NCBI RefSeq assembly: GCF_020382885.2
Contig: NC_058508.1
Span: 4,084,055-4,148,054, forward strand
Length of the DNA stretch: 64,000 nt
Reading direction: 5' to 3'
DNA from: Scatophagus argus
Lineage: Eukaryota; Chordata; Actinopteri; Scatophagidae
The number at the start of each line of letters is the position of its first letter. Within the stretch, counting starts at the first letter, position 1. The translations under genes and the position numbers were made by a program. The notes below the pieces were generated by a model, which ran no database searches, was not told where the DNA came from, and saw nothing but the letters and a program-made list of their open reading frames with translations. Below, one piece after another: positions 12,101 to 27,000 of this stretch.

Positions 12101-15100
12101 AGATACATAATTGGTTAACAAAGTGTTTTGTTTTTTTTTCCCGCTCAAAACAGCTGCCTGTGAAGCAACAAGGTTCATCAAGGCATTTGGACTGAACCAA
12201 AACATTAAAGCTGTGGGATGTAAACCAAAACAATGAGCTGAAAGATGCTAAAATGCTTCACAGAGCTGAAGGGAAGGATGGAGTTGGTGATGATTTTTTT
12301 CTGGGTTCATCACCATGAGTGATGTTCACTACATATAAACAAAAGACAAGATAAACAAAAATGTTGGCTAGTGCAGCTTTAAAAATATACTTATTTTGTA
12401 CACGATTGAACCAGATGTTGTCAAAGAAGTAAAGCTTGATGTAACACAACAGACAGCATCCGCTGTGGATGACCTACAGTCTGCCAGCCCATAATACTTC
12501 TGACCCACCCTCAGTCTCTATAGCAACGCTACACATGTGACTCCTCTGTCTCTCTAAGCTTCTAATTTGTCTAAAGTACACACAGCCATTATACTATTTT
12601 TACCTCACTCGCTCTCTGTTGCTCTGTCTTTTCTTTCTCCCTCTCTGTCTTTCTCTCTCCTGGCTTTTTTTAGAGTGTTTTGCAGGGCTGATGTCATAGT
12701 ACTTTTTTTTTTCTTTTAGCAACACGGAATGAACAAGACAAGGATAGAGAGAGAGAGAGAGAAGAGAAAAGACGAATATTGGTTTCCAGAAATACCTCCC
12801 AGCAGCAGTAGCAGCAGTGTGAAACAGGAGTGAGAGAAACAGACACTGGACTTCAAACTAAACACTACTTTTGTCTTTCTTCTTTGTGTCTTCATGAACC
12901 ATTTTATAATTAGCAGTGACAAATCTTGGCTGACACATGCTGTAGCATCTTCCTTTCTTTATTCTTTCTTTATTGGCAGGCAGCATCTTATATGATATAT
13001 ACAGTAAATGTGATCAGAGGAAAAGCAAGAGGAAGACTGTAGTTCAAATTACCCAGCATGAAAACAATTACTCGACCAGTTCATGTTTTTGTCTCCATCT
13101 TTGTTGCTCATTTCATGTGTTTCTACAATACATCTTCTACACCTTCCAGAGATAATCTGTTTGTTTGTTTGAGCGTTTGTAGATGGACCACTTTCCTTTG
13201 TCTATTAATGCTGTGTTTTAAAAGCGTTAACTACTTCTTCTTCTTGTGTTTGTTTCATACTAACTGGATACATAAAACACTTCCTGTGTAGCAGGAAAGA
13301 AACGGTGAGTGTGTAGAACAGAAAACAGATTTCAATATCTGGATAAAGGATGGATCACATTTACTTTACAGCAGTCACAATACTGTCAAAGGCAGAAGTT
13401 TTAAAATGTATATTTGTTAAACTGACATCAAAGTATTTATGTCATTTTATATGAGATGCATTTTGTAGCATCTTTAGCAGGCATTGGAAGCCTTTTTCTA
13501 ATCGTTGCTTTTTGAGCATTTGATCATTGAAATGTAAGAAAACTCTGAAAAATGCCTGTCACAGTGTGAGTGATATATTATGAGTTGCTTGTTTGGTTTG
13601 TCCAATAGAGATTCAGTTTTCTGACAGAGATGATGATGAAAACATCAAGTATTCACAGCTGAAATGCTTGAACCCTCTGAATTTTTGCCATTTTTTGCAT
13701 TACAAATGATTTAAATCATTTCTGTCAATCAACCAATCAGTTGAAAATGAATTAAACATTTCAGGTGTAGTTGAATATAAATGGCATTATAGCTAGAGAT
13801 TGATCTTACAATACTTTATGAATACTGAAATATGTCTGTACTAGCTAGTTTGTTGATGTTAACATTAAGCTAACAACAGAGAAGATTAGGGCAGATATAA
13901 TCAATTCATATTTTAGGTACTGGACTGTTGGTCAGAAAACAAGAAGCATCATGACTTCACTTTGGGCTTAAAGACATTTATCACTATTTTATGACTTTTA
14001 TAGACCAAACAATTGATCAGTTGATCGAGACAGTATTGGCAGATTAAAATAGAAATAATCAACAAACCCCTAAAACACACAAACAAACAAAAAAATAGAA
14101 TGCCTTTTAGTGCACTACTGGGGGTCCAGCTAGATCTGACCAGTCAGGTTGGACCACTTCAGACCAGTTTGATTTTAAAACCAGACCAGACGAGCATTAC
14201 TGAATTTTACCATTTGCAGTGCTCGACTAAGCAGCCGCTCCCATTGAGGCCGTGAATGGCAGTGCAATTAAAGATACTATTATTATGTAGTGGCACCACA
14301 ATCCATCTGAGACACATCATGCCTTTATTTTTCACAACCACCATTAAACTTACCTTTGTTCCTCGAAACTTCAGAATAAATAAAATACTGTGCTCAGCAC
14401 TTCAGTACCAGAAGTGTATTAATTTGAATCAGACACCAGAAGTGTTGGTTGGTTTTAACTGCGTAATGCAGTACCTCTAACAGGGTAACTACACAAGGCT
14501 TTGTAGTGAAGTATTGTAGTGTGTACCCTAACATAAGACAACCTCACCTCCACTGACATTGTTTGGTCTTTATGGACAAATCTCAACTCTGGCTCATCAA
14601 AACAAAACATATGGAGGCGTACACTGTAGCATTGACTACCTTGGGGCTCCTGCTAACCAGATGCATGCTAACTGTGGTGACGGCTCAGTTGGTTTTCATC
14701 AAATCAGACTTGTTTATGCTTGTGCACTGGACCAAACTGGCAAAACTAGAAACCTGCCCAACTCTCCTGACCAATTCAAGCATGGAACCTTACTTGTTTC
14801 ATTCATAATCTTAACATAAATGATTTCAGCAAACTATATGAAAAAAAGTCTTTTCTTTGTGATTTTAAAATCTCTGTGCTGCACTAGTGTGAAGTATGCA
14901 GAGTCATATAATCAACAGCGTATGCTCATTTTTGACAGGATTCGCTGACTTCATTCTTTTTCACTGGATCCAATCCAGTGCACGAGTTTCTGTGTTTAAC
15001 AGCACTGAGCTGTAGTCAGTTAGAGACTGATATGACTGACTGAAATGTTGCCTCTTTGTCAGACTGTACGTTAGTGTGAGTGAGTGTGTGTGTGTTTACC

Positions 15101-16147
15101 AGACTATAAATGTCCTCAGTTTGACGTCAGACGCCGGCTGCTGTGGAATGCTGCTCTCTTGCCAAACGGACTGTTGTACACACACTCACAGACCAGTCTC
15201 TCACACACACATGCACACAGGGACAGTGTGTGTGTTGTAGTGGAAGGGGAGACACGTGCGTCACAGTGAAACGCCAGAATATTTGTTTAGGTAATTTAGA
15301 TGTGAGTGGCTGCACACATATGCTCAGACACAGGCACGCGCACACACACGGCCTTGTCTATCCCCAGTCCTCAGTTTTTGGGCTTTTTACCAACTTTTTC
15401 TTAAAACAGCCACAGTGGCTGAGCTAACTGAACAGTCACAAACCAGCAAACCTGATACTTTGCTATGTGAAAAGGAAAAATCATTTCACAAGATTAAGTC
15501 AGAAATAAAATCTGAGCTTGCGTGGAGCTTGACTGACTTAAGTAATGGATCCGAGTAAGTAAGACAGCCCTGTAACTCAGGTTTGAGGTCAAAGATCAGA
15601 GGTCACTTTGTGAAGACAGTGTAACAGTAAATTGATGAAATCTTTCCACTGCTAATTAGTCAAAGTCCTCCAGGACAGGGCTAATAGTCTTGGCTTTAGT
15701 GTGGATGTTGATGTTTGATTAGCTTAGAACCCATGTGACGCAAAAGCAGAAAAGGTGTGCCAAAGAGTGGGAGGTGAGCAGGGCACCTTGGCGCAGAAGG
15801 GTCATAGGTCAGACTACACAGCAGGTAAGTCCTAATTGAATTTCCTCGTTGGCCAGCAGACAGCTAATATCCTGATGTCCCAGCGTGCTGCAGTGCGTGG
15901 AATCTTCCAGGAATTAGCCTGATCTAATAGCGGAAGTCAGCCAAGGCTAGGAGAGCGTAGTCACCACAGGCTCGTGGCGACTTCCATGCAAGGTCACATG
16001 GATAGCTACTAATGGTGATGGGATGCTGAGCCCCCCCCCCCCCCCCGAATTACTCCGACCCCCACCTGTCTGTAAGGCAGTGTGTTAAGCTATTTTCTCT
16101 CTGCGCTACCAAAAGCCAACCTGAAAAAATAGTTCAGATGACATCAT

Positions 16148-16199
<52 letters not shown>

Positions 16200-17788
16200 T
16201 CACTCACTCACTCACTCTCTCTCTCAGACACACTCGCACTCATACACACACACACATACACGCAAGTGCACAAGTGATCATTGTAAGCTGATTGGAGCGG
16301 CTAAGCTGATAGGAGCTTCCGATCTGAGTGTTGCAGAGTCTCAGCATCATAGCCTGTACAGGGATACTGTAAAAACCTAAATCACCACAAACAGAAAGTG
16401 TGTTTTCATACACATTTTTATACACATTATAAAATTTTCTGTGACTTTTCTTACCTGTAGCTTCCTCTTGTAATTTTTGGAACTCCTTTGAATATTTATC
16501 AGGCCACATTTTTTGGAAAATGTTCACTTTTGAAAAAAAATGTAACACATTAAAAAAGGAAAACTGTGATAATTAATCATTTGGCTCATGTATTTATCAC
16601 ACCTGTGAGAGCTCTTGTGAGCGAACCTGAAGGAGCTGCAGGTGTAACATGTTCTCTCCTGGTAAAGTAAAACCATTTTAGTTTGCACTGGTTAATTTTG
16701 ATCTGCAGTGGAAACTGACTCATTGAGTAAATCATGGCTTAAACGTCCACTGAAAGGAGAAACACTTCAGATCTTTGCAAAGCGATGAGGAAACTGAGAC
16801 CTTCCTCAAATGAATGCAGGACATAAACATAAATGCCATGTTTCTATCACGTTTTTTGCATTCTTTGTTTGAGGGTTGACTGGAGACCTTTTACCTACAT
16901 CATCCTGTTGTGTCCTGTTCTGCTTTGATTTAATGTGACATGACTGGGGAGTTAACGCCACCAACTTTCAATTTTTGCCTAATTCCTAATAGTTGTATAA
17001 AATAAGTAGATGGAAACATTACTTAACGTTTTCCTTCTGCAATTTTCTGGAAATATTGTGAAAATTTGCACTTAATTTAGATGGAAACTTGACTTCAGGG
17101 AGTAGGTGATAAAGTATAATCAAAATTCACGTGTATTGCAACAACAGTCAGTAGTCAGTTGTCATCGGTCCAAAACTTCTCCCAAATATAAAATAGATCC
17201 ACTTTTTTTCCAGGAATTTCCCCTAAATGCTACACTTAATTGCTTGAAGCTTTGATGATGAATTTGAAATGAGGAATTCTTGCCTTGATGTATTCTGTGT
17301 TTTCACATTGGTGAAAAGTCAGCTAACGCGCTGTGGTGCCTGAAACAGGAAATCAATATTAATCTGTCGTTGCGATTAGCCAAAGTAGAGACTACAAATC
17401 CAGATCAGTACAAAGCGGTGTATTTCTTCACTGACTGAGAGGAGGGACACTTTTACTTTTTGGTCCCCATCACAGTTGTTTCTGTAATGCAGCAGGGCAC
17501 CGACAATCCTCTTTTCTTTCCCGTCTTCTTTCTTTCTGCCATACTGTCATAAATGACAGCAGACTTCTCTGATCATTTGTCTCTGTGAATATTTCTGGCA
17601 CGTTAGCATGTTCTGCTGTGTCCTTAAGCCTAGCCATGCTGAATACAGGTAACACTGGGGTAGTTCATACTCATTGCTCTCCAGTGCTAGGCTAATGCTA
17701 GGCTTATGGTTATTTTTAGGCTGCAGAATACAGTGTTCCTCACTTCTTACAACACTACCACAACTCATCTGAATGAAATGGGAACTGC

Positions 17789-17825
<37 letters not shown>

Positions 17826-20800
17826 GGGGGGTACGCAATGAATGATGTAATAGTCTGACAACATTTTCCAGACTAACCAATCACTCTCCCTCCCTCTTTC
17901 TATCTTTTTCTCTGTCCTGCAGTAGTGGAGGTGAAGAGCAGCCTCCCATCGGGCATGCAGAGCCCAGTAGGAACAGCCAGCGAGCAGAGAGGAGGAGGTG
18001 GAGAGGGTGGTGAGTCCTCTAAGAGTCCTTGGGACAGGGAGGGTCCATGTCTCTGAAAGGGTTTTGATTTAGTGGGTCAAGTGCCTCCTAAAAGTGGGCC
18101 AGTAGACTGTCTTTGGATTGGTTCAAGCTTTACTTAAATGACAGCCTAATTGGTTTTATACATCAAAGTCTGTTTACTACTGCATATGTGAGACAATGTT
18201 GTATGAAGGCTGTTGTGTCCCCAGAGGGAGCTGTGTGAGGTGTAAGAGATGGGGTTGAAGACTGAAAGTTTGAAAATGGATGTGGAGGTAGAAAGAAATG
18301 AATTAAATGTCCTTTGTAGCCCACTGAGCCTCTCTGCTTGAGGATTAATGCTCCAGGCTACATTAGCCCCTACCAGCATAGCACACCCAAATCTCAGACT
18401 TAGCTGATGAAGTAGCCTTTTAAAGGTTTTCTGCAGTGTACCTCAGATCTGTGCCACAAACTGTGTAGAATGAACCAGTCTGAATCTTTAAGCTGAATTT
18501 ATGTTAACATGAATGGCACTAGAGATACTGTACGTAGCGGAGTTCAAGCAGTTGTTCACTGTTAAATTTCGTTAATGACACAGGGGCTTTACTATAAGAA
18601 TGTGTCAAACATGGTCAGGCTGTTTTGTGTTCGGTGGCCCTTAGATATATTGACCTTAATCTATGCACTTCAGTAGAATTCCATCCAGGAAACTTCTTTT
18701 TCATCCTGTCTCTTGTCTGAATAAGAGACTACTGCCGTGGTATCATTGGGTTTACGTTCATCCACTCAGTGTAATAAAGAGCAGTGAGTGGGGTGAGCTG
18801 AGCCAGACTGATAAATCACCCAGGTGCTCTTGATTAGATGTTATCTAAGGTTACTTCAAGTTCTTCTGAGATTATGTGAAATTACTGGGTCATTGAACGG
18901 GTTCCAGCGGTCTCTGAGAGTGTTGAGAAATCAGTATGCTGAAAATGAAGTCCTTGTTGGCTTGTCATACACATCTGAAACACCTCACATCTCCCAGTTT
19001 ATAAATAAGGTCTGCGTCCAATATTCTTATGATACATATACTTCTTATATGATTCTTTCTTAAACTGACCATCTAGCATGCTTTATTTCACTCAGTGAAG
19101 AAACTTCTCTGTCAAGTTTTTGTTTTTTATTACACTTGCATCTCTTTTTGTGCAACAACATGGATGACCTCTAGGATGTTGGAAAGTAAAGTTAACTTCT
19201 TGTGCATTGCTTCTTTTTTCCAGGTGGGGGTCCAGGAGAAGGCCCAGGAGGAGGAGGTGGAGGAGGTCCAGTAGACCTGCGGACAGAGCCCAGGGTGGGG
19301 CCTCTCTCTGGGGGTGCGACAGTGGTGGACACAACCATGAGAGAGCAGCAGCTCCAGCAGGAACTTGTGCTGCTCAAACAGCAGCAGGAGCTCCAGAAAC
19401 AACTGCTGTTTGCAGAGTTTCAGAAAAAACACGAAGTGCTCACGAGACAACATGAAGTCCAGCTGCAGGAGCACCTGAAGGTAACCAGGCAGGTAGTTAG
19501 TCTCTGAGCCTATAGGCTGGATTGCTGCTTCATTTGTCATTTAGTAAGATATGTCTTTGTGCATATGTGTGTGTAAGCAACAACAGGAGCTGCTGGCAGC
19601 AAAGCGGCAGCAGGAGCTGGAGCAAAAGAGGAAACTGGAGCAACAAAGACACGAGGAGCAGGAGAAACATCGACTGGAGCAACAACTGCTCCTACTGAGA
19701 AACAAGGAGAAAGGCAAAGAGAGTAGGTCATATAGCTGCTATGCCATGCACATGTTTGCTCTGTGTCTGCAAGCCACCTGTATAAAGACAGTGAGGTGTC
19801 ATGATTGCTGTAACTTCTCTTTAATGTGTTTTGGAAGGTGCCATTGCCAGCACAGAGGTGAAGCTGAAGCTACAGGAGTTCCTTCTCAGTAAAAAAGAGC
19901 CTGGCATTGGCGGACTGAACCATTCCTTCTCCCCAAAGTGCTGGTGAGCGTTGCACAGATGTCAACACATGTTATTATTTGGAAATAATGACTATTGTTT
20001 TGAAATACATAAATAATTAGCTAGATATTAAATGATAGCTGTTGGAATTAAGTTGAGATATCCTTCATTATGCCGGTGACATAGTCCATTCTGACTGAGG
20101 GTTTGTCATCTTAGTTATGAGACACATAAACGTGAGCAAACTTTGATTCATGACATCTGAAGTAGTCGGTTCTGCCAGAATCGTCACTATTGCACATTGA
20201 ACTATTGCTACATTTTACCCACTGCGGAATAGTGTAGGGAGCAAGGGAGGACATTGTTTTCTGAGGAGACATCATGTGCTGTCCTGCATCCCACACAATG
20301 TCAGTTTGAACAATCATCTTGTTTGTCCAAATTATATTTCAAGCTAAAAGTTATCAGACATTCATTAAACATATTCCCAGTATTCCGTTCATGTAATAGA
20401 ATTTAATTAAACATTGGCAAGCAATTCATCTGGTTTAAAAAAATAAATGAATATACAAATTAAAACAGTGAAATAGATCCATCAAGTGACTGCGTGAATT
20501 TTAAAGACATTACCATAATTGACAAATAAGATAAGATAGATCTTTATTAGTCCTGCAGGGGGAACTTATTTAGTTTAGTTTAGACACCAGTATACTTATT
20601 AGTATACTGGTGTCTGATGTTATGAATTTTTAGCCTTTGGAAAAAGTCCTGTCTGGCTTGAATAACACAAATGGGATAACAAAAAGCCATCTATTTAACA
20701 GTTAGAGGAAGGTATATATATATTCCATGTCTGAAAGGTGCCATAGGTGACATGATGTCACATCCAGTTTATTTGTACAGGGAATGTTTCACTGATCCCT

Positions 20801-20979
20801 GATGAGGAGTCAGTCGAAGAAGAGAAACATTCTTCTTCATTCCTCACTCACAGTAACGGGAAATAACAGGAAAGACATTCTAGGAAACGCAGGAAATGGC
20901 TAAATTAAGTACGTATACACTGAGTAGGTTTAGAGAAAATCACTGTGACTGTTTTACCAGCCAGCTAACTCGCTTTCCT

Positions 20980-21015
<36 letters not shown>

Positions 21016-24000
21016 TTTCTGTCTGTCTACAGGGGAGGCCAGCACACCTCCCTGGAGCAGAGCTCTCCTCCGCAGAGTAACACCCCAGGAACTCCTCCCT
21101 CCTACAAACTGCCCCCGCTGCTGGGGAACTACGAGGGCAAGGACGACTTCCCGCTCCGAAAGACAGGTAGGAGAGTGAGGCAGAGGGAGGATGTGTGAGT
21201 GATTTGTCACCATGTAAAAGCAGTTTGACAAAGGACTATGTGGAGGTGGAAGTTGGTATATATGTGTTTGTGTGAGTCAGTGTGAATCTGAATCACCAGG
21301 GAAGAGGTAGACCAAAGCTAGAAATAACACACACACACACACACACACACAGTTTCAGTTATAACCGATATTGTGTGAAACATTTTTGTGAGATCATGCA
21401 GGTCAGGGTGTGAAACTGGTTCAGTCCCTACAGGAACCTTAATTGACTATTAAACAACGCCCGCCCCCATCAGTTACTATTGTTATGTCTGCCAAGATTT
21501 TCTATTCTTGCGACACATATGTTTACAGTGACAATGATGGCAATTTTACATTTGAAAAGTAATCTTTGAAAGATCAAGTATGTTTCCACCCACCTGCTTA
21601 AATGCATTTTCAAATTATAAACGACAGACAAAGTTCTGAAAACTTGAAATATTTAATACTTGCCTGAGGTGTAACAGACAGGTGAGTAAATCATAATCGC
21701 TTGTGACTCTTACTGAAGATTCCACTCGCCGTGTGGATCAGTGAGAAGACCCTCCCGTATTTAATACAAGAAACTCAGAAATGTCATAATTACAACTGAA
21801 GACACGGATAGAGACAAACAGCAATGTTATTATATTGCAGTGCAGAGCTAGTTACAGTCCCAGTATTCTAATGCAGTATGTTAAGGAAAATGTAGCATCA
21901 GATCATTTCATCCTATCTAAAAACCCCTGTTTGACAGCTTAACAGTGATACTTACTTATAGTTTTGGCTGACTTACTGATGTGTTTGGCCAGTGTTGCTT
22001 TTCCAAATCCAATAAACAGCAGGACGGAGCTGTTTATTAGCTTTAACTCTGATAGCATCCAATACCTGCTCATGCTGCTAAACAGTGGATGTGCTGGCCG
22101 TGAAGAGGGCTTTTTTGGACGTAACCTGTAACCCGACTTAAGTCCTGACGTTAGAAGTAAAGCTTGTGTGACTAGTTAAGTTAGTTAACCACATAGGCTA
22201 TTGATGTTGATATACCTGAAGCCATTTGGCTGTGCAGCTCCAGTCCAATGTGATATGAGTGACACTTAAGGTTGTGTGTATGTGTGTGTAGTCTTTTATC
22301 TGCTTACAGGAAGTATCTAATCAAGCTTGAAAGTTTTACCAAAAAAATATCCTGCACTTTTTCACAAATCAGTCACTGATTTTTTTTTTCTTTTTTTGTT
22401 GAGCTGACAGTATCAGACTGTGGAGTAATATTTCCTCGCATACAGTACAGCCTTCTTCATCCTGCTATGAATACATACTTGAAGTTCCAAAAGTGTCTTC
22501 TTTTCAACCAATATTCCAAATTCAGATGCAGAAATGATTTTCTTTTGCGCCCCGCTGCTTTTCAGACATGCCCAGCACATGTCAAAACAGCCCGCCATCA
22601 GGTGTTCTTCAGTGGCACTTATGCAAATCAGATGAACTGCAGTTAGGCTCATTTACATCTGAAGTTCTGTAGTCTTAGTAACAGCATGCAGTAATAAATC
22701 CTCAGCTGTGTTTATCCAGGCCCTTGCAGCCTTATTTATGATTTAAAAATAAAGATCAATAGCACAGATTTTAAGTATCAACATTTAACACACAAAATCC
22801 CTTTTATGCTCATGTCCAGCTCTTGCCCAGCCAGATCTGTTATTGGCTGTCCTGATGCCACATAGTAAACAATAACAAAACATCCAACTATTCCTAGAGT
22901 ACGGACTGCTGAAAAACTATTCAGCCCACTTAAACCAATAAAACCTGGATGCTTTACCCTCTTTCTGCTCTTGCCCTTCACTATTTTAAGTTACCTTAAA
23001 AAACATCCACCGTAGCTGCTCATCCAGCAGGCAATCTAGCCTGCCAAAATGTGCAGCCAGACAAAACATAATGTGGGATTAACCAAGCTCCTCGATCTAC
23101 GCTGTTAGCCTGCTGTTTGCAAAACAACATGCCCCTTAAAATACCCCCATGAAATACTCTGCTAAAAAAAACCCCACTGAACTTACACTGAAACAAACAG
23201 CAGAGATACAAAAATGCTGAGGAAAAACAACACTACACTAAAGCAACTCCATTGACATAAAATGTATTTTCTCCTTTCCAGACAGACTGTAATAAAAATT
23301 CACTCCCTCTCTGTCAATATGTGTTCAGTTTCTGAGCCTAACCTGAAGGTGCGGTCACGGTTGAAGCAGAAGGTGGCAGAGAGGCGGAGCTCTCCGCTCC
23401 TTCGCCGGAAGGATGGAACTGTCATCAGCACATTTAAGAAGAGAGCCATAGAGATATCAGGTAAATACACACGCATACATACATGACAGAGTTTTGTCTG
23501 AAAAGAAGTGTGAGGTTGAACAGAGAAAAACACACAAGTAACCTGTTTAGTGCGTGTATTAATAATATAAATTATTATAATAAGACATTTCACATTTTAT
23601 GAAGTAACTTGAAAATTAATTCCTCTGTCTCTCTCTCTCTCTTTTTTCTGTGTGTGTGTGTGTGTGTGTGTGCGTCTCTCGACCAGTCTCCTCTCTCTGT
23701 AATAGTGCTCCAGGTTCAGGTCCCAGCAGTCCCAACAGTTCCAATTCAGCTATTGCCAATGGCAACACAGGATCGGTTCCCAACATACAGACTGAGGTAC
23801 ATACACAGTAATACTTCATTTTAAGATTTGAAGTTACACTCACTGACTCGTGCAGCTCGTTGGTCGGTTTCAGTTTCAGCCTTCATTTCTTCATCCTTGA
23901 CATGCAGCTCGAGCTTGCCACCTACAGTTCAGTGTGGTTCAAAGAAGTTTATTTGTACATTTCCAAAATAAGTGCTGACCAGAGTGCTTTGTAGAGAAAT

Positions 24001-27000
24001 TTCATTTTATTCAAGAAATAGGTAAATGTCCATAACAGAAAAAATTAAAGCAGCTTTATGGCTACAATTATAATGAAGGGGAAAAAAGACAATTTTTAAA
24101 AGTTGGATCTTAAAATGGAATTTCAAAGTGGTGATAGATTGGAAAGACCTGACAGTGAGGAGCAAACTGTTCCACGGTGTGGAAGAAGACTGGGAATGTG
24201 TAATGGTAACACTGAGGATTAACTGAACTCATCAGATGGTCAGATGATCAGAACTCGTTTCTAGGGTTATGGCGTTGTGTTTTGCATTTTTTCAAAAGCA
24301 ACACCCAGGTCTTGCATATGAATTTGACCAACTGCAGAAGGAGGCTCAAACTCATCCTATACTCTATTACATATCCAGTGCATTTAGAAAAGTAATGCTG
24401 AAATACTCCAGTTTGATCGATTCTTGAACCTGTCTTTGTTAATTTTGCTGAATCCTAAGCTTATCATGGATGAGAAACCATTTGTTTGGAAAGTCGTTGT
24501 TTGGAAAGTCATTGTTGGGGGCTTGACCTCTCCTAACATCAATTTTAGGAGGACTTTAAAATGAGGCACTTTTTAGTTCACATATTTGGCTCAACTTCAA
24601 GACTCCCTCACTCAGATCCTAAGTTGTCTAACCTCAAATGGATGTGGGAAACAGATTTAAATATGTCATTTTCAGAGCAGGCTTGGAAATAATTCTGAAG
24701 AATTTGAAGAAAATGTCCAGGGAGATTAAAACACGACTGGTTCAAGTTTCTAAATAAAATTTCACTGACTCCTTTAAATTTATCTTGAGCTAAGCTGAGG
24801 GAAAGTGCAGAGTCCTGGAGATGTAACAAGAGTAATGGCACTCTGGCACTCCTTCTGTGGTCTTTTCCAAAAAGTGCCGCATTACTGAATTCCTAAAAAT
24901 ATTAAATTTATCATTGGTGAGGATGTTCGGTTTTTTAACCCTTCGAAGATATTTATGTGATGCATATGGATGAATGTGTATGGCCAGCAAAATGCGATGC
25001 ATGTTTCCTGTCCTTTCTAGCCTGTTAAGATTATTACCACAATTATTGTTAATTTATCTACTTTTTCGGTCAAAATTTATGATTATTCAATTTAGCACAC
25101 TCCCCTTTATTGTTTATTTCTGTTATTGTTTGTATTGGTACTGTATTGTTCGTATTGAGAATGACAAAGAACAATCCAATGAATCAAAAGGAAAGCAATG
25201 TAGAATTATGTCCACTGAGCAAATAGCAACCCAGCAAGACTCATACTGAATTTGAGTGATCGTTTAACAGTTGTTACCAAGTCGTCTGCACACAAACATA
25301 ATTTGTAAGAATCCTGTTTATATTAACAGGGATTAGAGATGCACAGATCAGGCTTTTTTAATACCCACACTCAACCAACCTGTTATGAGAGGCATCCACA
25401 CCTCCCAAACCACAGAAAGATCAAACACCTGAATCCAACCTGCAAACTGTCAACTTTATGCATTATATTTGCACAATTGCCACAGCGCTCTCCAAGGTGC
25501 TGATCCTGCTGCTGGGAGCGACACAGCGCTTTTTTCTCTTTACTGTTTTTCCTCATTCTCTCCCGCCCACGGTAGTGGGAAGATGTAGGCTAAATAAACA
25601 GACAAATTGTTCCAAATGATGTTCTTTATTGCTGAATAGCAGCAAAACAAATAACCCTTCATTAAAGACATCAACTCTACATGCAGTCTCTTTTTGTCGC
25701 TCTCTCACACACAAACATGTGATGTGCAGTGTGTGTGTGAGAGGTGAAGAGAGGGTGCTCTGTGGACTATTGCATGTTGTCTTTCTATAAGTTATTCTTG
25801 AAGTTATTAATAACTTACAGGAGACGTTGCTTTGTCACTTATTAACCAGTTGCCCTGCAGGGTTATGGTCGAACTGCGCATCACTTATGGCTATAATGAG
25901 GCTTGTAGATGCTGGCTGACAAGCATTGTATTTCGTCCCAATATGTGCAGATTTGCTTTTTTTATATGAGGACTGAGATCTGAAGTGGGAGTGTAAACAG
26001 GAAGTGAAATGAAACAGCTGGACAGTTTTGATTATGGGCAGATGTGCAAGTAAGCGGCCAATTTCAAAGAATGCAATTCTAGAAAGAGGATGCGGAGTGA
26101 CGTGTTGATCTGAGAGAGATGCTGTTAGTCAGTGCTTACAGTAGATGGTAAAAACAGTGGTTACCATAGCAACTAGAATGAAACCCTTTCAACTACATCT
26201 AAAATTTCACAGAGCAAGACACCTAAAAATTAACCAGCCTGCATGTCTGTCTGCAGCTGAGATCTCTCCATCAGACACTGGGGGCTGATGGGACACTGAG
26301 TCCTCTGAATCTCTATACCTCACCCTCCTTGCCGAATATCTCCTTGGGCCTCCCTGCCAACACACACATTACGGTAGGTCAGCACAGCTCACACATTACA
26401 TCACACACTACGCAGAACCATATAGGCACAAGCACTCCTGACTTTTACAGCCGTTCGTTCTGTGATAAATGAGTTTTCCAACCTGCTCTTGAGCATGTCA
26501 CATGACCTGCAGTTTAGGCTTTTGCACAGTACAGAAATTTCCATATTAGTGACTTTGCGGTGGTTACATTGACTAAACTGTATGTTAATGCGCTCTCTAC
26601 AGGCCCCTCAGAAACTGTCTACCCAGCAAGAGGCTGAGCGTCAAGCCATCCAATCGCTGCGAGGAGGCGGAGCTCTAACAGGAAAATTTCTCTCAACTTC
26701 CTCTCTACCTGCAGGTAAGCCTTATGCTAGCTCATTAATAACATTTGAAATATATTACATTATTCTGAATGATTTGTTATTCAAGATTGTTTCTTTGCAG
26801 GGGTGGGGCATGATGTGGATACACCACCCCCCAGCTCTCATTCTGCCCATTCCTCATTATTGCAACATGTACTACTGCTGGAGCAGGCCAGACAACAGAC
26901 TGCCATGCTAGCTGGTACACACAAGCACACACATACCTGCACAACTATTCTAAAGTCTATACTAATATGTGACCATGGACCACCTAGACTGTCCAACTTA

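Larger units (their letters stand above)
10432..17922. other. Large HDAC5 intron with candidate enhancer and microsatellites
   Basis: No coding exon is supported across this 7.5 kb. It contains the half-site cluster described at 15586-15811, a run of about 16 C at about 16030-16046, a compound CA/CACT repeat (16149-16217) and a GT repeat (about 17789-17821). Confidence 0.6.

Noticed and set aside
14559-14819. Two overlapping 81-86 codon frames
   Set aside because: In the large HDAC5 intron, no recognisable motif, and two competing frames over the same bases.
19130-19540. 136-codon minus-strand frame over HDAC5 exon 19224-19480
   Set aside because: Antisense shadow of a Gln/Leu-rich exon; the plus strand has the HDAC5 sequence with correct splice sites.
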